64,000 nt of DNA, taken from positions 50,891 to 114,890 of the forward strand of contig JAKSIB010000010.1 of the NCBI GenBank assembly GCA_024399065.1, written 5' to 3'. Shown here piece by piece: positions 1 to 8,636 of the stretch (its first letter is position 1; every line of letters begins with the position of its first letter). Both the position numbers and the translations under genes were made by a program. The notes under the pieces were generated by a model. The model was not told the DNA's origin, made no database searches, and saw only the letters and a list, made by a program, of their open reading frames with translations. The DNA is from Fibrobacter sp. Lineage in GTDB: Bacteria > Fibrobacterota > Fibrobacteria > Fibrobacterales > Fibrobacteraceae.

Positions 1-411
1 TTCAAGTTCATCCACCTTGCCCGAAAAAACAGACTGGATGGTCTTGGAAAATTCGGCAAAAACGGCATTGTCCTTGGCTGCCATTTCCATCTTCTTTCCG
101 TTAGCGGATTCCTGGATCATCTTGTCGCCGGAAATGGTCAATTTGCTGGGGAACGGTTTTTCAACGTTCCACAAGATGCCTTCGCCGTTAGTAATCTTGA
201 AGGTGCCTGTAGAGACAAATTCGCGGTTCAGTTTCTTGATGGTCTTGATCTGCTTGAAATTTCCCTGGGTCACCTTATGTGCGGTCATGGCGGACATGGC
301 TTTGACCAGTTCTGCCTTGGAGCCAGCATTAACAGGAGCCGCATTTGGTGCAGCGAAGCCCACTGTGGCGAACAAGCTCACCAAAAGAATGACGCAAATT
401 CTCTTAAGCAT
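1..411 (-). CDS. LolA-like outer-membrane lipoprotein carrier, 3' end outside window
   Basis: The reading frame starts at the ATG at 411 and stays open to the window edge, so the C-terminus is missing. The first 20 residues form a signal peptide (hydrophobic core VILLVSLFATVGF). After it come features of the LolA/LolA-like fold: a stretch that keeps the protein from sticking to substrate (GNFKQIKTIKKLNREF), then TGTFKITNGEGILWNVEKPF and a further strand. LolA family proteins ferry lipids or lipoproteins across the periplasm; aryl-polyene clusters carry a dedicated copy, and this gene sits last in that gene order here. It overlaps the thioesterase gene by 8 bases, which implies translational coupling. 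A general LolA is possible but the context favours a pathway-specific one. Confidence 0.75.
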   Translation of the reverse strand, partial: MLKRICVILLVSLFATVGFAAPNAAPVNAGSKAELVKAMSAMTAHKVTQGNFKQIKTIKKLNREFVSTGTFKITNGEGILWNVEKPFPSKLTISGDKMIQESANGKKMEMAAKDNAVFAEFSKTIQSVFSGKVDELE

Positions 412-856
412 TTTCGCGGCCGTTGCTTTCGGAGGTTTCTTTTTCACGGGCCTCGCATTCACGGACCTTTTCCACAAAACACATGGGGCTTCCCACCTGG
501 GATTCCTTGGTCTTCAAGTCCACAGCCATCTGGGTGCTTTCGGCCTTGGTCAGCAACTGACCTGTGGCGGCATCGGTAAACTTGTAGGAAAGTTTCAAGC
601 AAATTTCGTATTCCTGCAAAGTCACTTCACAGCGGACCTTCTGCATAAAGAACATGGGACGCAAATACTTGACGTGCATGTCCACCACAGGCCACACGTA
701 ACCGCTCTTGGTCATTTCGTTATAGTCGTAGCCAATCTTTCGGAGCAAAGCACAGCGAGCCACCTCCATGTACTTTACGTAATTTCCGTGCCAGGCAACC
801 TGCATGGAATCTACATCATAAAACTCGACCTGAAACTCGACACATTCCTTAATCAT
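404..856 (-). CDS. 4HBT-family acyl thioesterase of the aryl-polyene-like cluster
   Basis: The 150-residue protein is a single hot-dog domain of the YbgC/4-hydroxybenzoyl-CoA thioesterase type. The diagnostic N-terminal block FYDVDSMQVAWHGNY (about residues 12-26) contains the aspartate used by this family for thioester hydrolysis, followed by the long helix VKYMEVARCALLRKIGY. The family cleaves acyl-CoA or acyl-ACP thioesters. Here it lies between a lipid acyltransferase and LolA, the same company kept by thioesterases in aryl-polyene clusters, so an acyl-ACP or acyl-intermediate substrate is inferred. Its tail (after about residue 130) is charged and probably disordered. Confidence 0.85.
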   Translation of the reverse strand: MIKECVEFQVEFYDVDSMQVAWHGNYVKYMEVARCALLRKIGYDYNEMTKSGYVWPVVDMHVKYLRPMFFMQKVRCEVTLQEYEICLKLSYKFTDAATGQLLTKAESTQMAVDLKTKESQVGSPMCFVEKVRECEAREKETSESNGRENA

Positions 857-869
857 AATCTTAGCTCAA

Positions 870-1865
870 CTAGTCTACGGACTTTTCCCAAAAATTGTAG
901 AAATTATACCACTGGTACGGATGCCTGAGGCAATGCTTTTCCAATAAACCTGTGTATTCCTGCAGCAACATCTTGATCTTTGCAGGACGCTCCTTGCGAG
1001 GGCCGCTTAAATCGGTCTTGGCGCGGACCACATGCATTTCGTAAGGAGACTGAATGTCGAAATCCTTCTTGCGGATGGCAAATACGAAATAGATGGGAGC
1101 GTTTAGCACCCCAGCCAGCGTAAAGGAACCTTCTGGGAAGCTTGCAGTTTCGCCCAGAAATTCCGTTTCCACGTTTCTATTTCTGGAATTGGCAGAAGTT
1201 CTATCGCCAGCGATCACCACAAGATTACCTTCGGCAATACGCTCCTTCATCCATACAGCAGAATCCACACCGATGGAATTGGCGTCCACCACCTGGTCCA
1301 TCAATTCCGGGTTCAGTTCACGAAGCAAGGCATTGAACTTGGAAGTGCCCGAGAAATCCACCACCGGGAAAACCTTGAAATCATTCTTGGTATGTCTTTC
1401 ACCATAGCCCGTCAGGGAGCGTAGCATTTCCATATTGCCCAAGTGAGAACAAAGGAGGAATGCACCTTCCCCATTTTCAAGCTGGTTCACCAGCATGTCC
1501 AAATCATCGTTCTGGGTTTCCAGCTGATTCAACTTGATGGAGCCGCGGAAGCCGCGGAGTTTTTCCATCATGGAAAGGGCAAAGGAGAGAATATGCTTGT
1601 AGGTTCCCAAAAAATCCGGACGCTTCTGCTGAACTTTCGCCAAATGATCCAGGTAGACACGGGAACGTTTGCGCACAGGCATTGCCCCGATCCAGAAGAA
1701 AAAGCAAATCAACGCCGTAAGGATTTCCACCAGGAATAAAGGCAGGTGGCACACAATCCAAAGCATGAAACGGAAATGCCAAAGGCTTCCGCCCACTTCC
1801 TTCACTTCGGACCAGTGTTCGTCCTTTGTCGAAGTTTCACTCTGCTTTTCAGACGTTTCGATCAT
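870..1865 (-). CDS. LpxL/HtrB-type lysophospholipid acyltransferase
   Basis: The 331-residue protein has one or two N-terminal membrane helices (about residues 32-62) and then an LPLAT domain. The catalytic HX4E motif is visible as HLGNME at residues 141-146, and a DRT-containing region (VVIAGDRTSANSRNR) follows about 80 residues later, as in lipid A acyltransferases. Such enzymes move an acyl chain to a glycolipid at the inner membrane. It starts 3 bases after the glycosyltransferase stop with an AGGG ribosome site. In known aryl-polyene clusters a glycosyltransferase/acyltransferase pair (sometimes one fused protein) builds the lipid anchor; here they are separate neighbouring genes. Confidence 0.82.
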   Translation of the reverse strand: MIETSEKQSETSTKDEHWSEVKEVGGSLWHFRFMLWIVCHLPLFLVEILTALICFFFWIGAMPVRKRSRVYLDHLAKVQQKRPDFLGTYKHILSFALSMMEKLRGFRGSIKLNQLETQNDDLDMLVNQLENGEGAFLLCSHLGNMEMLRSLTGYGERHTKNDFKVFPVVDFSGTSKFNALLRELNPELMDQVVDANSIGVDSAVWMKERIAEGNLVVIAGDRTSANSRNRNVETEFLGETASFPEGSFTLAGVLNAPIYFVFAIRKKDFDIQSPYEMHVVRAKTDLSGPRKERPAKIKMLLQEYTGLLEKHCLRHPYQWYNFYNFWEKSVD

Positions 1866-1868
1866 TCC

Positions 1869-2624
1869 CTACTTCTTCTTGAACAACTTGCGGGCAATAA
1901 GCATCGGGCTACGGATAATCATGCCAAAGCACAACTTGGTGTGGGTTGCAGAAATGGCAATGTTATCGTGCAGGGCTCGGAAATTGGAAACGCCGTCTTC
2001 CGGATAGGTCACGTGAATCGGATAGAAATTCATCTTGATTCCCGCCCAAGACATGCGGACCATAATTTCGATATCAAAACCCATGCGCAAATTGGTCATC
2101 TTCTTTGCGATGGGAACTACCTTGTCCAATGGATAGACTCGGCAGCCGCACATGGTGTCGGGAATGGACATGGACAACGTTTCGACGCAAACCCAGAAAT
2201 TGGTAATCTTGCGCCCCTGTTCACGAGCCTTGGGCACGGTACCATCGTACTGCGGGAAAGCAGAAATCAGATTCTGGGGGTGCTTTTTGGAAGCCTTGAT
2301 AAAGAAGGGAATGGCGTTTACATCGTGCTGGCCGTCGGCATCGATTTGCAAGGCGTGGGTAAAACCCAGGCGGGCAGCTTCAACCAAGCCGGACACTACA
2401 GCACCGCCCTTTCCTTTGTTCACTTCGTGAGTGACCAAGTAGGTGTTCGGAACTTCCTTAGCGATGGTTTCCAGAATGGCATGGCCTTCGGGTGCATTGC
2501 CGTCGTCCACCAAAATCACAGCCAGGCCTTCCTTGGAAAGGGCCTCAGCTACATGGCGGGAAGCAGCCTCGTGACGATACACAGGGACTACAGCACAAAA
2601 CTTTTGTTCAGACATTTTTTCCAT
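1869..2624 (-). CDS. Family 2 glycosyltransferase (DPM1/DPG synthase type)
   Basis: The 251-residue protein is a GT-A family 2 glycosyltransferase. The nucleotide-binding start (FCAVVPVYRHE), the VDDGN loop near residue 40 and the metal-binding DADGQ near residues 95-99 are all present. No membrane helices follow the catalytic domain, so it is a cytoplasmic enzyme facing the membrane. It lies between the ligase/dehydratase fusion and the acyltransferase in a leftward operon. It probably attaches a sugar to the lipid anchor of the polyene; the acceptor cannot be read from sequence. A second methionine three codons in (2615) is an alternative start, and neither has a strong ribosome site. Confidence 0.85.
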   Translation of the reverse strand: MEKMSEQKFCAVVPVYRHEAASRHVAEALSKEGLAVILVDDGNAPEGHAILETIAKEVPNTYLVTHEVNKGKGGAVVSGLVEAARLGFTHALQIDADGQHDVNAIPFFIKASKKHPQNLISAFPQYDGTVPKAREQGRKITNFWVCVETLSMSIPDTMCGCRVYPLDKVVPIAKKMTNLRMGFDIEIMVRMSWAGIKMNFYPIHVTYPEDGVSNFRALHDNIAISATHTKLCFGMIIRSPMLIARKLFKKK

Positions 2625-2633
2625 AATCAGGGG

Positions 2634-2680
2634 GATCCCGGGTCATCCCCGTCAAGCGAGGACAAGCGCCCGGGATGACA
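2634..2680. repeat. Dispersed palindromic repeat, CCCGGG family
   Basis: An inverted repeat with arms ATCCCGGG (2635-2642) and CCCGGGAT (2669-2676), flanked by GTCATCC-like sequence on both sides. It covers the last codons of the ligase/dehydratase fusion gene and the gap to the glycosyltransferase gene. The layout resembles short dispersed repeats of the GTCATCCCGGG type that are common in many bacterial genomes. Confidence 0.6.
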
Positions 2681-4988
2681 TGTTGGAGGCGGAATCATCT
2701 ACAAGCTTCATAAGAATGGAACCGGAAGAAAGGGACTTCGTTCCTGTTTCATCCACAAAGCTGAAGGTCAGTTTACCCTTTTCCTCATCGTAGTTCAACT
2801 GGAGTTCCACAGGGGTATCCGGGAAAATGGGGCTGGTAAACTTGGTGCGGTTGATCTTTACGATTTCTGAAGGAACCTTCAAGAAGGTACGGGCCAGCAA
2901 CAAGACCATGTTCACCTGGACCACGGCGGGCAACAGCTTGAATTCCGGGAAATGACCATCGTAGAAATCGCTGGTGATGGGGAACAAAAGCTTCGCTCTA
3001 AAGGAGCTTACGTCCCTCTGCATTTTCAGAATCTTGAAGTTGGGGCTTTCAGGCAGGCTAAAGAGGTCCTGGATATCGCTCATCTTGATTTTTCCCATAA
3101 GGTCCTGGGGCAGTTCCTCCAGGTAGCGCCACTTCTTGGGCGTTACCGTATTTTCCAGATACTGACACAGGTAATTCCTAAAGAATTCGTTGATTTTAAG
3201 TTTTGCACAGTTGGCAAATTTTTCACGGCCGGCTTCGTTCAGCACGATAGCTGCAGCAAGGAACTGGCGCTTGCTTACCATAGGCACAACACGGACATCG
3301 TGTACAAGGCCAGTAGACTTGAGACGTATTTCCACTTCGGGCAAGGAAATTCTCTTTTCCTCAATTTTTACGATGGAATCAGCACGGCCCTTCAGCACAA
3401 AGCTCCCGTCGGCCTGAAGTTCCGCCAGGTCGCCGGAGGTAAAACCTTCGGGTTCCAAGACCGCAGCGGACTTGATGTTGAGGCAGCCATTTTCAGCAAG
3501 ACTCATCTTGCAAAATTCAAAAGGAGTCCACAGGTTACCGGAGCCGCTTTGCCTATGGGCAATAATTCCTGTTTCTGAGCTTCCGTAGATTTCGGTAGTC
3601 CAGCATCCGGTCAGTTCATGAGTCTTCTGGGCCACATCTTCGGGCAGAACGCCGCCCGCAGAAAGGATCACGGGCACAGTCTTGAAATCAAGGGGCTTTT
3701 CCAGATCCACCACCAGACGCTTCAAAAACGCTGGGCTAGAAACGACTACAGCCTGCGCGTCAGTAAGCTTTGTCAATTCCGTGGGGAAATCAAACCGACG
3801 CCTGCGGAAAGGAATGCCTGCAGCCAGCGGGAAAATCACCGCAAAGGGCAGGCCAAACATGTGGTGATGATTCACGGTACTGTAAATTTCACGACTCATC
3901 CACTGGTCGCCAAAATACTTCACCTGCTGTTCAACTTCTTTTTCCAGCTGGGAGAACATCTTGAAAACAGCCTTGGGCTTGCCTGTGGTACCGGAAGTGT
4001 ACACCACCATCTCGGCCTTGTCCATATCAAACTTGCCAAATCGTATTTCGTTAGTTTCCTGTTTAAGCAAGTCCTGGATCATGGTGGCACCACCAGGCGC
4101 AAAAGGCTCGTCGGTAATGAACCCGCAGTTTTCTTTCTGGATTTCCTTGATAAAGGCGTCCTGGCGGTTGGCAGAAACCAAGGCCTTACGACAGCTCTGG
4201 AGCATAGCCACCAAGGCCACTAAAAAGTAGTAGACATCGTCGCAGTGAAGAATCCAGGGAATGTTCTCCTGGGATTCCAAGAAGATTCGAACCTTGGATA
4301 CGTCAGAGACAAAATCCTTCCACGTTGTAACCGAGGAGTCATCGAAGCAGAACTTCGCACCTTCGGGGCGGGAGTTCACTTCCAACTCGCTTACGGGAAC
4401 ATAGGACTGTAACTTTCTCTGCATCACTTTTCGAACCACAAACTCAATTGCAAAAAATAATCCGATTAAAATGTAGGAAATTAGCCCGTTGTACAAGGAC
4501 CAAAGCCTGTCGGAACCCACGAACACAGTGAGGGCAGCAACACTTGCGTTTGCAACAAAGAAAATGCACCAACAAAAAGTCACCTTGTCGCAGTAATTTT
4601 CCACGTAGTTACGGCTGGGGGAATTTTTAATGCTTTTGTCCCCAAGGTTTGCCATGCGAAAAACAAAACTGGGCTTTTTCCAGAGGGTAACGCCAAAGAA
4701 CAGAAGCAGGCTCAAGTTTACAAGGACCGGGTAGAACTTGAGGAACAGCAAACTGTCCGCGAAGAGCGCCACCGTTCCGCAGACCAACATCAAAAGGACC
4801 AGGATTCCATTCTTGGCCTTGCCACCGTCGGCATTCTTGGAGCGAGTGAAATTCAGGAACTGATAAAAAGCAAGCGCCAAAAGCAAAATGCTCAGGCGCC
4901 TAGGCGAAAGGTCCCACATGGTGAGACCACAATATACAAGAACCGGATAAAGTACGCTCAGCGCGGTAAAGAAAACCTTTCCCGCCAT
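2652..4988 (-). CDS. Trifunctional fusion: COG4648-like membrane domain, AMP-dependent acyl ligase, hot-dog dehydratase
   Basis: The start chosen is the ATG at 4988, 7 bases after the stop of the upstream acyl carrier gene; the frame extends further upstream but only into that gene. The 778-residue product has three parts. The first ~200 residues are rich in membrane helices and resemble the small membrane protein of aryl-polyene clusters (COG4648 type). The middle is an AMP-forming acyl ligase with the P-loop YTSGTTGKPK and the EIYGSSETG motif. The last ~120 residues are a FabZ/FabA-like hot-dog domain containing FYDGHFPEF. In enterobacterial clusters these are three separate genes. The ligase would load a starter acid onto a carrier protein and the dehydratase would act in chain extension. 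The last residues come from an inserted dispersed repeat. Confidence 0.82.
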   Translation of the reverse strand: MAGKVFFTALSVLYPVLVYCGLTMWDLSPRRLSILLLALAFYQFLNFTRSKNADGGKAKNGILVLLMLVCGTVALFADSLLFLKFYPVLVNLSLLLFFGVTLWKKPSFVFRMANLGDKSIKNSPSRNYVENYCDKVTFCWCIFFVANASVAALTVFVGSDRLWSLYNGLISYILIGLFFAIEFVVRKVMQRKLQSYVPVSELEVNSRPEGAKFCFDDSSVTTWKDFVSDVSKVRIFLESQENIPWILHCDDVYYFLVALVAMLQSCRKALVSANRQDAFIKEIQKENCGFITDEPFAPGGATMIQDLLKQETNEIRFGKFDMDKAEMVVYTSGTTGKPKAVFKMFSQLEKEVEQQVKYFGDQWMSREIYSTVNHHHMFGLPFAVIFPLAAGIPFRRRRFDFPTELTKLTDAQAVVVSSPAFLKRLVVDLEKPLDFKTVPVILSAGGVLPEDVAQKTHELTGCWTTEIYGSSETGIIAHRQSGSGNLWTPFEFCKMSLAENGCLNIKSAAVLEPEGFTSGDLAELQADGSFVLKGRADSIVKIEEKRISLPEVEIRLKSTGLVHDVRVVPMVSKRQFLAAAIVLNEAGREKFANCAKLKINEFFRNYLCQYLENTVTPKKWRYLEELPQDLMGKIKMSDIQDLFSLPESPNFKILKMQRDVSSFRAKLLFPITSDFYDGHFPEFKLLPAVVQVNMVLLLARTFLKVPSEIVKINRTKFTSPIFPDTPVELQLNYDEEKGKLTFSFVDETGTKSLSSGSILMKLVDDSASNMSSRALVLA

Positions 4989-4995
4989 AGGACTC

Positions 4996-5253
4996 TTACT
5001 TAGCTTCCGAATCCTGGATGAGGTTGTAGATAGCATCTACCACGTCCTGCATGGTGCGGACGGTCTTGAAAACCTCAGGATCGATGTTACGGGGAAGAAT
5101 AGACTTCAGCTTCACAATCAAGTCGACAGCGTCAATGCTATCCAGTTCCAGATCTTCGTAAAGACGGGCTTCGGGGGTGATCTTGGCTTCGTCCATTTCG
5201 AAGTCTTCCACCAAGGCAGACTTCATCTTTTCAAAAATTTGCTGTTTATCCAT
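4996..5253 (-). CDS. Acyl carrier protein (second of two)
   Basis: An 85-residue acidic helical protein with the carrier signature ELDSIDAV; the serine at residue 39 would take the phosphopantetheine arm. It is the second of two adjacent carrier genes in the leftward cluster operon and shares little sequence with the first, so the two probably have different partners, as in characterised aryl-polyene systems with two carriers. The ligase fusion gene starts 7 bases after its stop. Confidence 0.9.
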   Translation of the reverse strand: MDKQQIFEKMKSALVEDFEMDEAKITPEARLYEDLELDSIDAVDLIVKLKSILPRNIDPEVFKTVRTMQDVVDAIYNLIQDSEAK

Positions 5254-5276
5254 GGTAATGTTCCAAATAACCCGAT

Positions 5277-5549
5277 TTACTTTTGATTAGCGGCAACGTA
5301 GGCAGCGAGGGCGCTTACAGAGGCAAAATGTTTCTTGGTTTCTTCGTTCTGCACGGCAAAGGATACGCCAAAGGCATCCTTGATGGCAATGCCAAGTTCC
5401 AGTGCGTCGATGGAATCGAGACCCAGACCTTCACCCTGAGCATTTGTACCGAAAATAGGTGCATCATCAATGATATCAGCGGGGGTGATATCTTCCAGTT
5501 CCAAAGACTTAATCAAAAGTTCTTTAATCTTGTTATTCAAATCGGACAT
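5277..5549 (-). CDS. Acyl carrier protein (first of two)
   Basis: A 90-residue carrier protein with the motif GLDSIDAL; serine 46 is the expected phosphopantetheine site. It is the first gene of the leftward cluster operon and is separated by 131 bases from the divergently transcribed methyltransferase gene, so that gap must hold promoters for both directions. It has a longer loop before the motif (IFGTNAQGEGL) than the second carrier. Confidence 0.9.
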   Translation of the reverse strand: MSDLNNKIKELLIKSLELEDITPADIIDDAPIFGTNAQGEGLGLDSIDALELGIAIKDAFGVSFAVQNEETKKHFASVSALAAYVAANQK

Positions 5550-5680
5550 TATATACCTTTACAAACTGTTTTACAAAAAAATAACAAAATCTCCCTTTAT
5601 TGTAAAGGAACCCCTAAATTCTTGCGTTTTGGACGGATATAAAAAACTATATTTTCACCAAAATTTAACCAGAGTCTTTC

Positions 5681-6772
5681 ATGTTCGACTTTTATATCAA
5701 CGACAATATTTCCGCTATTGACGCCAAATTCGAAGCCCAGAAGATAGCCTTCGCCCCCCTCAGTTTTCAGGCAGCCCGCGCTCTTCGCGACATGGGCATT
5801 CTTGAACTGATCAGCGAATCCCGCAAAAAGGGCATCACCATCTCCGAAATTTCCAAGAAGTTGAATATTTCCCTGTACGGCGTAGGCGTCCTTACTGAAA
5901 TGGGTCTTGGCATGGGCGCCCTTAAGGTTCATCCGGATTCTGCCGAAGACGACCTCCGCCTGACTCTCGGCAAGGTAGGCTTCTTCCTTCTGAAAGACGA
6001 AATGACCCAGGTGAACATGGACTTTTCCCAGGACATCTGCTACCGCGGTGCCGAGAACCTCGAAGAATCCATCCGCGAAGGAAAGCCCGCCGGTCTCCCC
6101 CATCTGGGCAACTGGAAAACCGTTTACCAAGGATTGTCCCAGCTTACCGACCAGCAGAAGAAGAGCTGGTTCGGCTTTGACCATTTCTATTCCGACCTGG
6201 CCTTCCCCGAAGCACTGCCTATCGTTTTCGAAAAGTCCGTAGGTCGCCTCTTTGACATTGGCGGCAACACTGCAAAGTGGGCCATCGCCTGCTGCAAGTA
6301 CAATCCCAACGTAAAGGTTTCCATCATCGACCTGCCGGGCCAGACTGCCGTTGCCGAAAAGAACGCTGCCGCTGCCGGTTTCGCAGATCGCATCGACACT
6401 ATTCCCTGCAATGTGCTAGACGAAACCACCAGTTTCCCGGAAGGAGCCAACGCTGTTTGGATGAGCCAGTTCCTGGACTGCTTCTCCCTGGAAGAAATCA
6501 CAAAAATTTTGACCAAGATCCGTACTGCAGCCTCCCCCGAAACCGACGTGTACGTTCTTGAACCCCTGTGGGACAAGCAACGTTTCGAAGCCGCCGCCTA
6601 CTCCCTGCAGGCAACCTCTTTGTACTTTACCTGCATTGCCAACGGTAACAGCAAGATGTACCGTTTCGAAGAACTGAAGAAGGCAATCGAAATTGCAGGC
6701 TTCGAGCTGAAGGAAGCCCACCACAATGTAGGCATCAACAGCTACTCCCTGCTGCGTTTCCGCACAAAGTAA
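5681..6772 (+). CDS. SAM-dependent O-methyltransferase (family 2 type)
   Basis: A 363-residue protein with an N-terminal winged-helix dimerisation region (about residues 25-90, including ITISEISKKLNIS) and a C-terminal Rossmann methyltransferase domain. SAM motif I is FDIGG at residues 191-195, followed by an acidic strand end (VSIIDLPGQ). This is the architecture of plant-type/polyketide O-methyltransferases. It starts the rightward arm of the aryl-polyene-like locus. Methylation of the aryl head group is the likely role by context; the substrate is inferred. A TATATT box at about 5647 lies a short distance upstream of the ATG. Confidence 0.82.
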   Translation: MFDFYINDNISAIDAKFEAQKIAFAPLSFQAARALRDMGILELISESRKKGITISEISKKLNISLYGVGVLTEMGLGMGALKVHPDSAEDDLRLTLGKVGFFLLKDEMTQVNMDFSQDICYRGAENLEESIREGKPAGLPHLGNWKTVYQGLSQLTDQQKKSWFGFDHFYSDLAFPEALPIVFEKSVGRLFDIGGNTAKWAIACCKYNPNVKVSIIDLPGQTAVAEKNAAAAGFADRIDTIPCNVLDETTSFPEGANAVWMSQFLDCFSLEEITKILTKIRTAASPETDVYVLEPLWDKQRFEAAAYSLQATSLYFTCIANGNSKMYRFEELKKAIEIAGFELKEAHHNVGINSYSLLRFRTK

Positions 6773-6792
6773 GAACAGCCCCATCGCAGTTT

Positions 6793-7461
6793 ATGGAAAA
6801 AGTTTATATAGAACGATTCGCAAGTTTCGTGCCAACCGAGGCGATGCCCAAGCCGGACGTTTCCTTCGTACCCATGCTTACCCGCAGACGTCTAAGCAAC
6901 CTGTCCCGTATGGTGGTCTACACTAGCGAAAAGATTTCCAAGGACGAAAACGGCAACGTCCTTCCCCCCTGCAAAATTACATTTGCATCCCAGTATGGCG
7001 AAATTACGCAACAGCTGAAGATTGCAGAAATTCTGATTGACACAGGCAAGGTTTCTCCATCCCATTTTAGTTCGTCTGTATTCAACACCCCGGTGGCAAA
7101 CGCAACAATTCTCGAAAAGAATACCGCCGGATACTCCGCTGTTTACGGTGGCAAGAACGCTTTTTCCGACGGTCTTGCCGATTGTCTCGCCGCCATGGAA
7201 ATCGAGTCCGCCGAAGATCGCAGTTTTATTTTTGCCGAAGAACTCATTCCAGAAAAGTACGCACCCATCGCTGGAGTTCCCTACCCCAACGTAGTCTGCG
7301 CCGTAGCCCTTCGCCTTACCAAGGACGAATCCAAGGCAGACAAGCGCTACAAGGATTTCGATTTGAACCTAGCTTTGCAAAACCTCAAGTTTTTGCAAGC
7401 TAATTTCAACACCGCTTCCGACCAGGCCCTGGCATTTATCATGTCCGTTCTCGAGTTATGA
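6793..7461 (+). CDS. Ketosynthase-like protein, N-terminal-domain-only (chain-length-factor type)
   Basis: The 222-residue product resembles the short beta-ketoacyl-synthase N-terminal domain proteins found in aryl-polyene clusters. The ketosynthase fold is recognisable in CKITFASQYGEI, SSVFNTPVANATI and the following strand. It is about half the length of a real ketosynthase and shows no Cys-His-His active site, so it cannot condense by itself. In known clusters such a protein pairs with a full ketosynthase and sets chain length. The partner ketosynthases are not in this window and presumably lie left of position 1. Its stop overlaps the next start in an ATGA junction. Confidence 0.75.
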   Translation: MEKVYIERFASFVPTEAMPKPDVSFVPMLTRRRLSNLSRMVVYTSEKISKDENGNVLPPCKITFASQYGEITQQLKIAEILIDTGKVSPSHFSSSVFNTPVANATILEKNTAGYSAVYGGKNAFSDGLADCLAAMEIESAEDRSFIFAEELIPEKYAPIAGVPYPNVVCAVALRLTKDESKADKRYKDFDLNLALQNLKFLQANFNTASDQALAFIMSVLEL

Positions 7462-8237
7462 TTTTCGCAAAAATCAAGTATATTTGGAGAATCGTCGGCA
7501 AACTCAGTTCCTTTGCTGTTTTTGGCATAGGAAGTTTCATTCTTGGTTCGACGATTTTTCCAGTCCTTCACTTGATTTCCGGTTTTTCAGCAGTTCGCTT
7601 CCGCCGCATTACCCGAAAGTTTATTTCAAGATCCTTTGTGGTTTTTGTCAAGTACATGGAGTTCGTTGGGACAATCAAGGTTTCCGTCCAGGAACGAGAT
7701 CTTTTAAAAGGAGCCAAGTCCAAGGTCATCATCGCAAACCATCCATCCCTTTTGGATGTGGTGATTTTGATTTCCCTTGTGCCCAATGCAGACTGCATCG
7801 TCAAGGGAGCCTTAATTGACAATAAGTTTATCTCAGCAATCATACGAAACCTGTACATACCCAATACGTTGCCCTTTGAGGAACAGTTGGAGATGGCAGC
7901 AAAATCCATGGCCGAGGGCAACAACTTGATCATCTTCCCCGAGGGAACTCGTTCAAGAACTGGAGAGCCATGGCATTTCAAGAAAGGTGCCGCACGTTTT
8001 GCCATCTACACCAAGAGCGACGTGGTGCCGGTTTATTTTGGTGGCAACGAAAAAATTGGTCTTAGAAAGTACGACAAGATGCTATCCCATAATCCCACGA
8101 ATCCGTACATATACGAGTTGGAGGTACTCCCCCAGATTTCCGTAGCGGAGTACTTGAACATGCCCGCATCAAAAAGTGCAATTCTATTGACAGACGCAAT
8201 GAAAAACGTCCTTGAACAAAAGCATCTAAATAGTTAA
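7458..8237 (+). CDS. PlsC-type 1-acyl-glycerol-3-phosphate acyltransferase of the cluster
   Basis: A 259-residue LPLAT-family acyltransferase with an N-terminal membrane helix (about residues 17-40). The HX4D motif is NHPSLLD (His 95, Asp 100) and the phosphate-binding FPEGTRSR motif is near residue 160. It is translationally coupled to the ketosynthase-like gene by a 4-base overlap. PlsC proteins acylate lysophosphatidate at the membrane; a copy in this position is typical of aryl-polyene loci and probably helps build the lipid anchor. A general phospholipid role cannot be excluded. Confidence 0.85.
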   Translation: MIFAKIKYIWRIVGKLSSFAVFGIGSFILGSTIFPVLHLISGFSAVRFRRITRKFISRSFVVFVKYMEFVGTIKVSVQERDLLKGAKSKVIIANHPSLLDVVILISLVPNADCIVKGALIDNKFISAIIRNLYIPNTLPFEEQLEMAAKSMAEGNNLIIFPEGTRSRTGEPWHFKKGAARFAIYTKSDVVPVYFGGNEKIGLRKYDKMLSHNPTNPYIYELEVLPQISVAEYLNMPASKSAILLTDAMKNVLEQKHLNS

Positions 8238-8247
8238 ATTGAATAGC

Positions 8248-8622
8248 ATGAAAAAGACTTTTATTCTTATCGCCATCTCTAGCGTTGCAGCTTTTTTCTC
8301 TGCTTGCGGAGGTAGCTACAGCAACCACCAAACCGTAGAACAAATGAGTCAGCCTTTCGTCTGCGAAGGTCTTCATATGAAGAACGCTAAGTGGGATTTC
8401 GTGGATGACTACGGCATGAAAATCCATGTTGATGGTCGCTGCCATGCAGGTCGCAGACACGGTCAGTTCAATTTCTACTCAAACAACGAGATGCTTGCCA
8501 AGACCAAGTTTGTAAAGGGCGAAGAAGTCAAGACCGCCTGCATGATCAAGGGTAAGCAGATGAGAACCACTTTGGAAAAATGCATGAACATTCACGCTAA
8601 CGAAAAGAATAGAGCCAAGTAA
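8248..8622 (+). CDS. Small lipoprotein with MORN-like strand pattern
   Basis: The ATG at 8248 is preferred over an upstream TTG at 8239. The 124-residue product begins with a lipoprotein signal ending in FFSACGG, so the cysteine near residue 20 is probably lipidated. The mature part has a pattern that recalls one or two MORN-like repeats (CHAGRRHGQFNFY, LAKTKFVKGEEV). It follows the acyltransferase gene by 10 bases and precedes argH by 14, so it may be co-transcribed with both. No function is known to me. A larger protein at 40625-42310 shows similar strands. Confidence 0.7.
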   Translation: MKKTFILIAISSVAAFFSACGGSYSNHQTVEQMSQPFVCEGLHMKNAKWDFVDDYGMKIHVDGRCHAGRRHGQFNFYSNNEMLAKTKFVKGEEVKTACMIKGKQMRTTLEKCMNIHANEKNRAK

Positions 8623-8636
8623 TTTTTGAGGTTAAT

